NCBI GenBank assembly: GCA_036244855.1
Contig: BQKZ01000514.1
Span: 50,081 to 114,080 of the forward strand
Direction: 5' to 3'
DNA length: 64,000 bases
Origin: Temnopleurus reevesii
Taxonomy: Eukaryota; Echinodermata; Echinoidea; Temnopleuroida; Temnopleuridae
How positions within the stretch are numbered: position 1 is the stretch's first letter; every line of letters starts with the position of its first letter. Under the pieces are notes generated by a model. The model searched no databases and was not told the DNA's origin. It was given only the letters and a program-made list of their open reading frames with translations. The position numbers and the translations under genes were made by a program. Positions 1 to 13,739 of the stretch are shown here, in pieces.

Positions 1-3000
1 ATACTTTTAAATGTATTTCAGACAGTTTGATATGTTTTTGATTGTTCATTGTATCAGTTTACATGCCTGAGTGATAGAAAAGTACATTAACTTGTATTGT
101 AATCCAATTAATGTCAAACCAGTTCAGAGTTTCCTTTCATTTTGCATTAAAAAAACAGGTGAAATATGATAAGTTTTCAGAAAAGCTTACTGATTGTGTA
201 TTTTTTTCTGTTTAGATTCTGAGTTATTTTTAGAAATGTACATGAAGGGAGAATCTAATCCATGTTCAATGTTTCATTTTCAAGTGCATGCATGGTACAT
301 GTATTTGCCATTTATCAAGTGCACTTTTGAAAAGAACCTGTTTAAAATGGGCTTTTAGGTCATGACATTATGCTAAATGTTTTTGAATGTTGAGAGACTT
401 CACATTTAGTGTGAAGTGGTACTTATCTACTTTGTACTTAGGATTACATAACACTAGCTAAAGACTTTAATGAGATGTCGTAATTACTACAGAATGGGGT
501 TATAAGGACGGTTGAATATTGTGTGAAAGACGCTTTGCCTTTATCCGCTTTCGTCTTGTGCGCGACAGGCCGTCGCTGAAAGCCCTTGAGAGGAGATGCC
601 TGGTAATGAGGTGAAATGAAGAGGTGATGCGTGGAGCTGGTGGCGTAAACACGTCCGATACGATACGCTACCAAAGAGGATATGAGAGGATGCATGAGAT
701 GCGGTGATGGGATAAACATGTGGGGTTTTTACACCGGAGGAGGCAGGCACCGGGAGATGGGTTTATCAGTGGTGAAAAGATAAATGCTGGTTTAATATTA
801 GACGGGATGTGAACAGCAGGTTCTCACATCAATTCATGTAATGTGAACTTCATTTGGGGTTTCGCTGCCAGTATTATACCGGTGGAGTTATGAAACTAAT
901 TTGATCCCAACCACTATCGAAATTTAAAAATTCATTGTTTTTCAGCATTTAAATCAAAACAAACTACTGTATTCGCTTTATACATGTAGGCCTACATGTA
1001 CATGTACATACATAGATTGAAAGACATAAAATGTGCAATGTGAATTGTCAGCTTTATTAGGATGTTCAGGATTTGCACCAATCAATAAAAGCCAATACTA
1101 ATCCAGACCAAGGATCCTATTTTGTCTCGTTATTTCAGTTCGGATGAATGCCTCATGACCCCAGCTAAACTCTTTTCCCCTTGATAGGTGTCAATGAGGA
1201 GCTTGGTGAATAGAGCTGTGTATTGTCATGCAGATGAGTTGCTTTGTGTTGATGGGTAATAGGGGACCTTGGATCCATACACATTTGTATATTATGGAGA
1301 TGCCTTGCCCTCTTCCTATCTTTCTCTATTAAGTTTTTGTACTTCACTGTACATTTGCAATGTACAACCACATTTACATGTAGAGCAATATAGAGTGTTA
1401 GAACTGTGTTATAATGGGTTCCTTGGATTACCTCTTTTATCAAAGCCAAAATACAAAGTGATTGGACTGGGAAAATCACTTGTTAAAAAAGATAATACTT
1501 CAGTACCCTTTGAGGTTCAATCGTTCAAGAGAATGATACAAATTCCATGAAACAATTACATTTTTTATGTAGAGCTTAATGCAAGTGCAATTAATTTTTC
1601 ACGAATTAGAGAAACCTCTTTTTTTTTGCCATTTCGGAAAATTTATGTATGAAAGTGTTATGCAAAAAAAAAGGACCAAATATCATTCAACTTTTCAGGT
1701 GACACATTTGAGCAAAAGTGTATTTGATTAAAAACTACGTATTACAACATGCATCTTTGAAGATATGATACAATCCTATATATACGAAATTTACCATCAT
1801 TATATTCAGAACACAAAGCATAATAAGTAAGTTGTACAAGTTCATAGTCCTCTAGTTTACAGTAAAAGTGACTTTACATACATGCTTTTTCAAAAATATT
1901 ACAAGAACAAAATCATAAAATAGTATTAAAAAAGATTTATAGGGAATAATTTTCTTTTTTCTCCACTCTTCTTGTGATGGACATCTAAGAGGTAATATTT
2001 TATTTCATTAATCTATTGCCTCAAAGAGCTTGAGTGTAATAATTATAAATCATAGGAAAGGCGATGCTCATTTATAGTCCTCTCATTTTCAGAATATACC
2101 TACCCTAAGTAGTGGTATGAGTGATTCACACACTCTTTTGTGAGACAAATTTCATCCAACCATCGTAACAGGAAGACGAGAGGTTCAGCTTGACTTCTGG
2201 AGATAGTTTGATAGTGATTCGAACAGACAAGCGTAGAATTGATTGGTCAAGGGAAGCAAATTGTGTATATTGGTCGGCACATGCGAGGGTAGCAGACGAA
2301 GCAAAGGCTAAATGAAGCGATCTTAACGATGGTCTTTCGGAAGTGAATTGAACAGGACTATTTCAAACATGGTCAATGTTTAAAGAGTGAGGTGTAGTCA
2401 TGGTCTTTTTTAATGAAAACAAATTAAGTGAAATAATTTACCAATATTGTCTATGTTACTTTTATTAATGTTCAAAGGAAAAAGGAAGCACAGCACTTTT
2501 TCTCACCAATGAAATAGCAAAAAATGTGAACTGATAATGTCCATTTCCCTTTGAGACATCATTTTTAAATGTCACAGCAACATTTTGCATCAATCCCACC
2601 AGCAAAGTTTACAGAAGCCGCACAATGTCCCTTGAGAAATTTCTAACTTGGACGCATTTTAAAAAGGGTCCGAACGTACGTCAGGCCTGCATGTTCATGT
2701 TTGTTTGAATATTATATCGACTGAGCATGCAAAAAAAGATTTTTTTTTGACAAAATTCTGTCAAATTCACTGGTCTTCTACTTTTAGTTTTCACTAGTGT
2801 ATTTACATGTCGGATGCGAGAGTGATATCATTTTTTTTAACTTGCTAGAACTTTAGATGATGCAGATTTGATGATAATATCGAATATCTTTTACGTAGCA
2901 CCTCAGAAAAAAAATCACATCTCAACTGGAATACCTTTTCCCCGATCTTCAGCAATGAGAGATCAAATCAATGGAAGGTACATGTAGGTATTAGTATTTC

Positions 3001-4484
3001 TCTCAACCTCCGGATGTTTCACCAAATAGAAAATATCTTGTGCTTCAACCTTTACAAATTGTGTTTGATGATTGAGAATTCATTTTTTGTTGGGGATGTT
3101 CGCTCAGTTCGATCAAGCAAGGTGTTTGCTTGCATACGGTGGGAAAGCAAGAACTTGAATAAAGGTCACACCGTCCCTGGACCATTGGCTGAAAGATTGC
3201 CCAAGGCACCGATAACACTTTGCCTCGGAACTATGCACTTTTCCTCCACCACATCTTCGGAAGAATTGCATGTGCATACATATTCATTAGATGACTGTTG
3301 AAAGCGAAAGCAAAACCATTCACGCTTATTACGTTTCATCATCCAAATGAACTAAAGTTCCCTGTTGCCGGAGGTGTTGAAGGTTTGATCTGCTGGATAG
3401 CTGAAAATTCACATGCCCTGACATTTCTCTCATTTGTTCTCGTATAATTTTTGATTAAAAATTTCATAATTCTGACAAGTGTACGGTTTTACGATTGTAA
3501 GATAATTCAAATGGAAGCCATATCTCATAATGATTATGCTATCTACAGGTTTCCTGTTTTGCTGTACAGTGAACTAATTAATTATGATCTTAAAATTTAT
3601 TTGGGCTGTACATGAAGTGTCACACAGCTCATGTGACTTTTTCACAAAAACACTTTTTCACTTAAACATTTAAGTAAGAGATAATTGCACAAATTTGTTA
3701 AAACTCAAATTTGTCATTGATGTTGAAGCTGACATTGAGTACTCTCGATGCAATTTGTCGTGATGAGGTATGTAATGCAAATCTAAATTCTGACACGTAC
3801 TGCCAAATTTTATACACTAATTTTTGCAAAATGATTTGACACATTTATATAATATCGTTTTAATAATAATATTCTTTTCCAATTGCTTGCAATTCTGCAA
3901 ACATTGATGTTCTTGTTATTACCAAAGCCAGATATTAGATGTCCATCCGGGACACTACAGAAAAAGGCCTGAAGACTTTAGACTTTCAATATGTGTTGGC
4001 CTAATTTTTTGTTTTCTTTAAATCGTAGAAAGTTGTCAACCTGTTTTTGACTTTCATGTCCTTCTCAAGTGACATTCATGCCATTTACGGATTACTTTAT
4101 GCTCTTCACCTTCAGATCGATCCCGATAGAATTTTGTCATGTACTGTATGCAGGCACTTAAAATGTTGTCGATCAGAATTAGAACATTTATGTTTTATTC
4201 ATGTTATACACCACATTACCCATGACATCTTGTGCTTCCATCATGCTTTCAAGATCTCATGTGTCGGACAGACAGGAGAGGGGTGCAAAGGGGAAAACGC
4301 TCCATCATCAAACATGAAGAGTTTACATAGTAATTAGGTCAAAATACCTGTTCATGTGTGTACAGTTATCCAAACTGATTGACAAGTATGATATTAATGG
4401 ACATACTGAAACAGAGAAGAAAATTCTTTGAGAAGAGATATGAGAGAGGGCCAATGGAGGGAGCGTTGTGGTGTTTAAAAGCAT

Positions 4485-4570
4485 CATTGTGTAGTGGTTT
4501 AGCTCTCGCCTTTCAATCCACCGATTAGGCCGGTGGACCTCTGTGCTATACTCAAGAAGCCACCATTATT
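4485..4570 (+). mobile_element. Degraded SINE head
   Basis: TGTGTAGTGGTTTAGCTCTCGCCTTTCAA matches the tRNA-like head of the SINEs at 10568, 39968 and 61364. The box B and tail are not preserved, and sequence after about 4530 diverges. Confidence 0.4.
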
Positions 4571-5194
4571 GTAGAGGGTTTCAACTTTAATCCAATTTGA
4601 ATGTAATTATGTACCCCATTCACACCTGTCTTGTTTAACCAACCTTTAGCCAGTGAACACCCAGGGAATATTAGTCTGATACAATGCATATCATTCGGAC
4701 TATTTTCCAGTCAATTTTTCGTGAATTGAGTTTATAAATTTACATGAAAGACCTACCTGTACAGTATAGAAGAATTTGAGGTTGCTCTGCATGTTATAAT
4801 TGCTATGTATTCTGTCATAAATATTATCTTGAGAGCTGGTGAGAACATAAAATTGTTTTTGTATTTGTACTTCCTCAATTTGTGGATGATAAGATCATTC
4901 AAAGTTTAGATTTGATGTTGTCAAAGCAAGCTGTCTAAGTAGATTTCACAGTTTACTTGTTGGCAATTGAACTTTATCCTGTGTTCAATGCTTGAGTTGA
5001 ATTACATGTTTAATTTGGCTCGTTAGGTTTTTCTTGGGCAATTCCCCGAAATTAATCTTTTGATTTGTCCCAGGAACAGGAGGAGAGAATGAAATGGGCA
5101 AAGGAGTGATATTTGAAGGAGGAGGGATCTGGGGATGGGATGATCATTAGGAGGGGGAGGGGCAAATGAAAGTAAGGAGGGCATAGCTGGGGGG

Positions 5195-5299
5195 NNNNNN
5201 NNNNNNNNNNNNNNNNNNNNNNNNNNNNNNNNNNNNNNNNNNNNNNNNNNNNNNNNNNNNNNNNNNNNNNNNNNNNNNNNNNNNNNNNNNNNNNNNNNN
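5195..5299. other. Assembly gap (105 N)
   Basis: A run of N directly follows a purine-rich, G-rich stretch (about 5070-5194). Such sequence often stops sequencing or assembly. A small exon could be hidden here. Confidence 0.95.
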
Positions 5300-6790
5300 A
5301 GGCCTTCTTCTCAGGTTGTTACTGTATATGAAACACTCTGATACTCCATCTACACTCTGATTATTTACTTACTTAATTAACTATTTTCTTGGTAGAAATA
5401 CAGGGAACTCCCCATTTTGCTAGACTTCTGCAATATCACAATCCATGTATCACTTCTACTGTATAACTTCACCTCTATAAAGCGCAATAACACCCATGGG
5501 TGTTGAACTATCGCAACTGTCTATGACGACTTCTGTTGCCAATGAATAAAGATCCATTAGAAAATTGAAAGTAATTTTTACTCTATGTTCTCATTAACCT
5601 TAATTGCCATAGCTATCAAGACTATGAAATCATGCAAACAGCAATTTTTATTTAGTACATTGTATCTTGAAGTATTGGAGTAAATAGATCCTTGTAAAAG
5701 TAAAATGTAAATGTCATGTCTGATCTATGTTTGCAACAATAGAGCTTGTTTCCTGATGGGCTAGAATCACCACAGGAAACAAGGGCTACATGTAATCTGT
5801 GTACGAAGCAGGTCGGAAGGAAATGGCAAGGATTCATTATCATCTTGGAGAGAGAATGAAAAAAAAGAACCCTGCAAAAACAGTGTTGCTGTTTGTCCTC
5901 CTTGAGTGTGATCATATGCTTCTGCATATTTGTCAACATGACAGAATTATACATAAAGATGTTTGTCTTTAGATAGTAAATCAGTTAAGTACCCTCAGCT
6001 ATCTCACAAATTAATCTATCAACTTAATATTGTTTTTGTGCACATTTCTCAAGTAATTGAAATAATTTTTCAGACCCTTGATTCATTTGAGTTTCAAGAA
6101 TTTTAAGAAATGAATGATGAGATGTGGTTTGTCTTCCAAAAAGGAAAATCCGAAAGCCAGTGATTGCGCTGCCGACTTCTCAAGTTTCATCATCGTATCT
6201 AGGACTTGATGAAAAATGACTGGTGATCATTGAAATCTGATTGGTAACACGAGACATTTGTGGCGTAGCGAGCGCCCATGCCAATCATATATTTAGGTTT
6301 GATCACGATTCTGATTTTCCTTCTCGTCAAAAACGGAGGAGATAAATGAGCGGCGACGTCTTGTGCTCAACTCTCAGGGAAAATGGTATATCGAAGTGCA
6401 GTCACTAACGGTATGACATGACGACAGGGATTCTCTAATAATTTTTGTACTCTACTATACAGAGCCCTCTCATTACTGACACATAGGGCTACTTGCTAAA
6501 ATTATGAAAGAAAAAAAGATGTTGAAAAGCCACTTTTGGGGTCATTTTAATCAGCTATCAAATGTTTTTCATGACAATAGCCTGGTTCAAATTTATGACC
6601 TGCAAGTCATAGATCTTTAAATAAAATCTATATTTCTTGTTTAAATAAAGGCTCATAACTTGTGTTTTGTGGGTAGGGCTCAGCTAGGGGAACACCATTT
6701 AGCACCACAAAATAAGAACACATTTTCAGGGATTACTGCCCGTGTCTCCTAAGGGAGAGTGGAATATAGAAGACTGAAGTGAGAGATAAG

Positions 6791-6832
6791 AGAGAGAGAG
6801 AGAGAGAGATTTTTGGGGGGGGGGGGGGGGAA
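6791..6832 (+). repeat. (GA)n plus poly-G tract
   Basis: A GA dinucleotide run is followed by a short ATTTTT and about sixteen G bases. It is simple sequence and gives spurious Ser/Leu/Pro strings on the minus strand. Confidence 0.85.
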
Positions 6833-7784
6833 AGGGCAGGAGTGTTGAAAAAAGGTTGTGATTTGTTGCCAACCTACAGTACCAGCACTCACCAATCGAA
6901 TTTTCTGTAAGCTGATCAAAATGAAAATTTCAAGTTCCATTTGATCAAACTTAGATTGCAATTCAGCTACCTTGATCAAATATGACTAAATGAAATTTGA
7001 TTCAGAGTAATTGTTTTCAACGCATTTAGCACCTCTTTTTGTCTCTATCAAAAGGTTCAGATTTATAAAGAATCACAGTCAAAAGTCAAACAGTCAGAAT
7101 AAATAATTTGAAGATTGTCTTTTGGTTGTCTCCTTAGATTACGTGTGTCTCAGAATTCAATGTTAACTACAGGCTTCAGAAATATTTTAAATTCTTATTA
7201 AATCACACGTGAGTGAACAAGACACTCTTGTGTTGAGTTGAATTGATTTATATTTCAAACATTAAATCTGAAGTATGTTCTGATAAATATTTAAAGAAAA
7301 CTTTATTTAACAGTATTTTGATAAATAGAATCCAGGAAATGTTCATTTGATTATGATTCCAAGGAAATATGTGTATTGATGTATAATAAACGTTTATATT
7401 TCCTTGTACTCCCTTTGCTATTCCAGGGTGCATTATGAAAGCTTTCAATTATCAAAATGAATTTATTAGTTGGGCAAATCAGGAATGATTACATTCATTA
7501 TAAATAATTTGTATAAGGGCAGGGGACTTTATGATGAAGAAGGCTCCCTGTACTTTTTCCTGTACTCATATAATCTTAATGGACAGGAGGATGTCAGGAG
7601 GACTTTAGCATGATTGAAGATACTTTGATAAATTTTCTCTGGCATTTAAAATATTACCGTTTGATCATTGATGTTCATTATTCTCTCTTCGTATTTGAGA
7701 GCTTGAAACATTTATCAGTTACTTTAAAGAGTGAAAATTTGAAGATGTCACAATTGATCTGAATTATTTCTGTTCATTATTTAT

Positions 7785-7832
7785 ATAATGATAATAATAT
7801 ATTAATTACTTGTATAGCGCAAAAGACTCAGA
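7785..7832 (-). mobile_element. Possible SINE 3' tail fragment
   Basis: ATGATAATAATATATTAATTACTTGTATAGCGC resembles, on the minus strand, the GCGCTATAxAA plus (ATT)n end of the local SINEs. It is short and diverged. Confidence 0.3.
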
Positions 7833-8689
7833 TTATTTAAGTAAATAAAGTCAATTTCCATTGAATCTATTCCATGAAATGATAACACATGTTTCATTTG
7901 TGTAGGCCCTTATATTTGTGATGGTGTGATGTCGAAATATGGGAAAACGTGCCCTGTCGAGAAGTCGTCTCATTTTCAAGCAGTTGGGGATACACTTTCG
8001 GAAGTTGCATTAAAGTCACCAGGCCATTTTAACAAGATAATAATGTGATTGAAAATGTAAATCATGATCTCATTTGCGATTCATTACAGACAGGAAGAGG
8101 CTAAATGACTACACATGTTTCCAATTTATTGATTCGATTCTCGCCTCCCAAATGTTTGTGCATGTATTTAAGATGCTTTTCCTTAAATATAGGCCAAATA
8201 CAAGAATACAAGCTATTCCTTTTAATCAAAATTACATTTATAGAGGTTATCACTTTTTATACCTTAAGTAGTAGAATAGTGTAATATAGAAAAATCTCGT
8301 AATGTCAAGTTGAACTTTTAAAAAATGCAACAAAATTAATTTTTGCTTGTATCCTTTTCCTCCTAATTGAAAAGAATTATGATATCATGTCTTAAATACA
8401 TTGTATAAAATTCATTCCATAAATTGATATGCGCATGTACTTAAAATTGTAATGTAGCAGAACGCTGGGAGAAAATAGAATTACATGCATAATTTGATAG
8501 CCCATGGGTGTCATTGTAGCCCAAGTACTCATGCATCATGCGTATCAGAGATTTCATAAAGCTCAAATTTAGGTCTGTGGTGATTCAAGCGCGACGTGAC
8601 ATGGGCCATCTCGCTGCTAGTTAGTATCCCCATAGTCCCACCTGGGTGCCTCTAATCAATACTTCTAGCTCAGCCGCCTGCATTTTTTA

Positions 8690-8950
8690 CTCTTCCCAGC
8701 TTCATATCTTGCTGCGTCTTCCCCTTCTTCGATCGTACACCCTCCCTTTCATTAGGCATTGTCTGTTTTCTTTAATCATCTTCTCCAATCTTTTTCTACC
8801 CGTCTCTGTTTGCTCCTACTTTCCATTATTGTCTGCCTTCCATTTCTCCCTCTGTCTTCCCTTTTCTCTCTTCTACTCTCTCTCTCTCTCTCTTCCCCTT
8901 TCTCTCTTCTACTCTCTCTCCTCCCTTATCGTTCTTCCTCCTCTCTTTCC
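8690..8950 (+). repeat. Pyrimidine-rich tract with (TC)n
   Basis: A strongly C+T-biased strand includes two (TC)n clusters near 8875-8895 and 8905-8925. The 150-codon open frame across it (8646-9098) is almost all Ser, Leu, Phe and Pro, as expected from composition, so I do not call a gene. Confidence 0.75.
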
Positions 8951-10567
8951 ATCTTTCAGAATTTTTCTTATACCCTTCTCTTTTTTAAACTTGCATTTAT
9001 TCTGCAAATTAAAACAAATTTTCCATTTCATGCAACATCTCTCACCTGAGATGAGAGAAGAGCAACACCTGAATGTTTGCCTAAGCAAGTACTTTTAATA
9101 TTGAATATCATCAGACCTGTCTTGAAAGAGACATGAAGACTTATCAGGATAAATGTGAAAATTGATAGAGCTAATCAAATTATATTGTTGTACAAGTTTT
9201 AATTCTTACCTTGTTATCAATAATGAATAATGAAAATATCTCCTTGATGAAACATGATTTTAACTACTGTACATTTTACAAATTTAAATCAAACCTTTCT
9301 TGGTTTTACATGTTTTAAGCATCATTTTAGATGCCTAGATGAGTACCTAGTGGTATGTTCCATACTTAGAACGAATAATGAAAACATATATTGTTGAAAA
9401 AAACTTTTTTCTCCAAGATCGTTTCCTTACTTTTATATTGAAGTGAAAATGAAAATATTCATATTTTGATTTAGAATGAGCCCTTTTCTATTGGAGATAT
9501 GCATCATTAAGATATTAACTGTTTCTTAAAAAGAAATCAGAAAACTTGTCAGAACATGAGAGAGCAAATACTAGGTATGTCCACTCTGCAGGAGCGAGTA
9601 ATGCAGCAAATCTGCACTAAAGGTCTCCAACTATCATATTGTAATAACAATCAATACTTTTCTTTAACGAATAGCGAATGGCTCTTTATCGCAGGGTTAG
9701 CCCAGTTTGAGGTCAAACACTGCTGAATCATACACAATAACACAACGTGGGTTCCAGCACGCTTGGATGGACTTCCACAATCTAAAAATTAAATCGCTTT
9801 TTGAGGGACAAAAATGCTTTAAAAAGAATCATTATACTGCCTGTGAGCAAGCATAGAGCCTTTAGATTTAGAATGTGAATATTGTAATAGAGTTTGACAG
9901 CTTTCATTTCTCAATTGTCAAGTTGCTGTACTATTGATTGAAAGACGGAGTTGAACTATCCTGTAATAGGCTAATATGTTACTGCTGCATATAGAAAGAA
10001 GAGTGTTAAAATAAACTACATTTATTCTAACCTGAGAAGACTTATATCAATATATTTGTTTCCAGTCATTATATTATGCTTTCCTTCTGCTGCATATTGC
10101 TCAGTACTGTACAGTACAATGAAAGGATACACATACTATTATGTGATCACGGTATATCCCTATCATCTTTTTATGATAATAACGCGGTGCTTGTTTAGAG
10201 CACACTGCCATTGCCGAGCTGGAAACGGTGCATTATTGTTACCTTGGCTTTAGCAAAGAAGCTATGAGGCACTTATCATGCATTTCATGGAACATACATT
10301 CAGAACAATGTGGATGAATTTCATGTCGGAGGAAACTAATGTAATGGATGGGATTCTGACCGCCGACCCTCTAGTTGAAAAGCGGAAGTTAGATCCAATT
10401 CACAACGGCGCTCCACTTTTTTGTCAATTCTTTATGCATACTTTTGAGTTCGTCGGCATTTCAAGCTTTCCATGCAACTTCACATTTATATCATCATGTA
10501 AATCTTTGAATTCACCAACATGCCTACCTGCGACTCGGTCCCTCTTCACTTCCGCTTTCGAATCATG

Positions 10568-10871
10568 TGGAAGCGCTGTAGTATAGTGGGTCTGACTCTC
10601 GCCTTTCAACCAGAGGGTCGTAGGTTTGAATCCCACCTATGCCGTCAATTTCCTTCAGCAACAAATTCATCCACATTGGGCCGTACTCAACCCAGGTGAG
10701 ATGAATGGGTACCTGGTAGAAGTTTATTCCTTGAAAAAGCTATGCGCCTGATAGCTGCACTGCTAAAGTCAGGGCAATTTTAATGTTGCAATTGTAGAGC
10801 ACTTAGAGAATTCTAATGAAGAGTTGATATTAAAGCGCTATATAAAAGCCATTCATTATTATTATTATTAT
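10568..10871 (+). mobile_element. Full-length tRNA-derived SINE
   Basis: The head resembles a tRNA gene, with a box A-like GTAGTATAGTGGGTCTGAC region and a box B-like GGTTTGAATCCC. The body is followed by AAAGCGCTATATAAAAG and an (ATT)n tail, the 3' end style of L2/CR1-mobilised SINEs. The head shares GACTCTCGCCTTTCAAC with the copy at 61364-61554. Confidence 0.8.
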
Positions 10872-11935
10872 CTGTATTGATGACACCCAGACAAAAGATG
10901 AAGGGAAGATATGAAGAGAAGAGAGTAGAATCAGGTATAGAAAAGGTTTTACTTTCCATTCTACAATATGTGTAGCAAATGGTGTTTTTTACAAGAAATA
11001 TCCTTGCCAATTGGAAACCTCTGCAAATAAGGACTGCATAAATTCACATGAAAGTTTTTTTGCGTACATTGGAAGAAATACCGAATGTTTAAAAAAATTT
11101 AATGATTTTACTATAAATATTCCTTATTGAAGCAGCAAGATAATTACAATTATATTACTCCTAAAAAAGGGAAAATAAATACATGTACGGGGTGTACAAT
11201 CTTTTCTAAGTACAGTAGATTTACACCATTATACAGTATGCAGCTTTGAATATGCAAGTAGGATTGTAAATAATTGTGCCCCTCAGCAGCTACCATCTAA
11301 TATGCAAATTTGTGTCTTCCATATTCCCTCCTCCATTTACATTATTTACCTGTATCGTTCATCCTTGCCCTTCCCTTCCATCTCTACTTTCTGATCTTGT
11401 TTATCCCCTCTTTTGTATTCAACAGAAATGTGTAACCTTGTCAAGCATTATTACTACTTTGTCTGGTTTCCCTTTCAAGTAACTGTAAAAGTTTCCCACA
11501 TCGTACTGCCCTCATATGAGCCAAGATACGACCTGGGCATCATTATCTCATTCAGTGCTTTTAAGACTCGACTACATGAACCTTTATCTGAGTTGAAATA
11601 ATATGTATTAAACACTATTTGCATCTGCACTTTAATAGTTCATTGCACAAGAGGGAAAGTTCATTTTGTGAGAATAATTAGTAAATCTGTACCTGAATGC
11701 CAAACAATATGAAATGAATATAGTCTGAAAATCAATTACCCAAGATACTAAATGAGCTAGAAAAGTACTACAACGAACTTGGTGTAACTCTGTCTTGTCT
11801 CTGAACTTGTGCAATTTTTCAGTCAATGTTGGACTACAGTATCTTCCCATACACTTTAGTCGCATTGTCCTCTACCCCTCTATCTATGAAGATACTTTTC
11901 TTTCTTTATTTTCATTTCATCTGGATTCCATTTCT

Positions 11936-12063
11936 GGGGCCTGTAACTCAAAAGATGCAATTAAACTTGCAATAAATATTTATCGTAAGTCTATGGCAAA
12001 ATGTGTACAAGGAGATGCAATTAATTGCAAGATTAATCGTATCTCCTTTATGTTACAGGCCCC
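11936..12063. mobile_element. Diverged copy of the GGGCCCCGTAAC TIR element
   Basis: The ends GGGGCCTGTAAC and GTTACAGGCCCC are perfect 12-base inverted repeats. The interior has GATGCAATTAA and TTAATTGCAAG words, parallel to the better-preserved copy at 32562-32714. The length is 128 bp. Confidence 0.7.
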
Positions 12064-12905
12064 TGTATTGTAAGCTCCTGTTTTTCCAATTTTCAACCTA
12101 CAAAGAGCTAATTCTTTCTGTCCAAACATACCTGCACATGAAGATCAAACTTGTGCGTTTGTAACCATGGAAACCAGACACATAATCTCGACTGATCCAT
12201 TTGTGGTTGAATTTTTGGAGCACTTTATCGAATGTGGATGCATTAATCTAAGTTTTAGTGCATGGAGTCTGTGGTGATGCGTATTTGAATTCTGAAAATT
12301 TTGTTTTGTCTACATAATATTAATGACATGCACAATTTTTTGCACTTTGTTTGATATTTCTTACCAGTTCTTCATCTAATGTTTGCAGCTTATTTTTCAC
12401 CAAAGTGCATTCCATGATGTCAATCTTGTGTAAGGAAATTAGTAGCTCGCAACCTTTACAGCCAGAAATCTCATATTTGTCTGTGAAAAATTAAAGATTA
12501 TTCCACCACTTCCCATGATGTGATTAAGCTCAAAGGCAAAACGTGGGTTTCTCGCACCAAGTAACATGCACCTTCGCAATGATTTTTTTTTAATTAAAAA
12601 TTTCCTATCCTCCATGCACCAAGCGTGCTCTCAATTATATTTTGATACATTTGCATACATGTTTGAATCCTGGATCTAAACAGTCAATATGATTTTGTAT
12701 TGGTTATTGGCAGATTAATACTTGTCTTAAAATCTATTGGCGAAAGCATGACAATTCAGTTATTAACAATTTTACTAATAAATTCAAGTAACTTGAAATT
12801 GAAAAAAAGTAATCTAAAAAAAACAAATTTCATATCTAGGACTTAAAACCAATTTCATTTACATGTAACATCTCCAAGATGAGGGAGAACCCATACAATA
12901 TGAGT

Positions 12906-12980
12906 TTAACCCATTGACTACTAAATTCTGTTATTCTCATAGACTTGTGTAGGGATTCTCGGTTCCAGTAGTCAATGGGT
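12906..12980. mobile_element. Small inverted-repeat element, piggyBac-like end
   Basis: ACCCATTGACTACT (left) and AGTAGTCAATGGGT (right) are perfect inverted repeats about 45 bases apart. A TTAA sits immediately before the left end (12906-12909), the target site of piggyBac elements. The matching right TTAA is not present (GAGA), so the assignment is tentative. Confidence 0.5.
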
Positions 12981-13668
12981 GAGATACATTTCCACCCTCT
13001 TAGCCATTCAGCCAATCAAGGCATATTAAGAAAGCTATTTTGAGATACCTGTGCAGCCCAAGAGATGAGCATTACCTTTTAACTCATGATCATTCCTTTG
13101 TTCAGTTCGGGGGTTTGTGGGTGTGGGATATCCCATGTACGCGCCGCGCTGGAACGATGGAAATGACGTTTTCTATTTTCTACACCAATAATCATGGACT
13201 TGCAGGGGATTTGTCTGATTGAATATCATGAGTGGGTGTGAATTAGAGGAATTAGAAGCAGCATGACCGGGAGATATGGTGAGGCATGATAGAAAGACGA
13301 AAGAAAGAGATAGAGATTTAAGGAGATGGAGAAAAGATTGAAGAGTTGGAGGGAGTCTTAAAGAAAAAAAGGGTTGTGGGGATTTCATGGGAATGAGATG
13401 TTCTGTCTTCTCTGATATCTATTTTGTGAATTGAAATTACAGGTACAGCTCACAAATATTAGATCGGAATTGAAAAAAATATATCATTGGAATATTGTCA
13501 AATATGTTGATGAGATCATTGTTAAGCATGAACAAGGGACCCATGTTGACAGTATAAGTTATATAGATTTAGCAATGTAGAGCAGTCATAACCTTTCATG
13601 AAGTGTTTTTTTTACATTTTTGACAACAAGCTAATATATGATCTTGTGTTTTTATTTCCTATTCACAG

Positions 13669-13739
13669 TTCGGTTACTACTGGAAAATGGTGTAGATCCA
13701 AACATGGGCAATGAAGATGGGCTGACTGCTTTACATCAG
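13669..13739 (+). CDS. PPP1R16A/B: PPP1R16 exon: first ankyrin repeat, partial
   Basis: The acceptor is CTATTCACAG and the donor is GTGAGT right after CAG. The exon is 71 bases: two bases finishing a split codon (probably Val, from an upstream G), then 23 codons. It reads RLLLENGVDPN, then NEDGLTALHQ, the classic end of one ankyrin helix pair and hairpin followed by the TALH start of the next. NEDGLTALHQ is nearly invariant in the PPP1R16 family. The exon ends on a codon boundary, and the next exon supplies the expected C-I-D-N continuation. Confidence 0.9.

Larger units (their letters stand above)
1..13668. other. Upstream non-coding region (probable 5' intron or flank)
   Basis: No exon is recognised in this stretch. 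Short open frames exist but lack recognisable domains and have AT-rich, low-complexity composition. The first recognised exon begins with two bases that finish a split codon, so at least one coding exon lies upstream. I looked for the expected ankyrin start and RVxF motif and did not find them. The 5' exons are therefore outside the window, in the gap at 5195-5299, or too short to see by eye. The stretch holds a SINE (10568-10871), two inverted-repeat elements (11936-12063 and 12906-12980), pyrimidine-rich tracts (8690-8950) and several CpG-richer patches (about 533-790, 2150-2350, 6150-6400, 13080-13160). Confidence 0.6.

Noticed and set aside
5074..5110. Exon-like EQEERMKWAKE after a TTTGTCCCAG acceptor, recalling the N-terminal KKWAQ helix of PPP1R16
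   Set aside because: It runs into a stop at once, has no good donor and lies in purine-rich low-complexity sequence before a gap.
8646..9098. 150-codon open frame on the + strand
   Set aside because: It consists of Ser, Leu, Phe and Pro from a pyrimidine-rich tract with (TC)n. No domain and no splice support.
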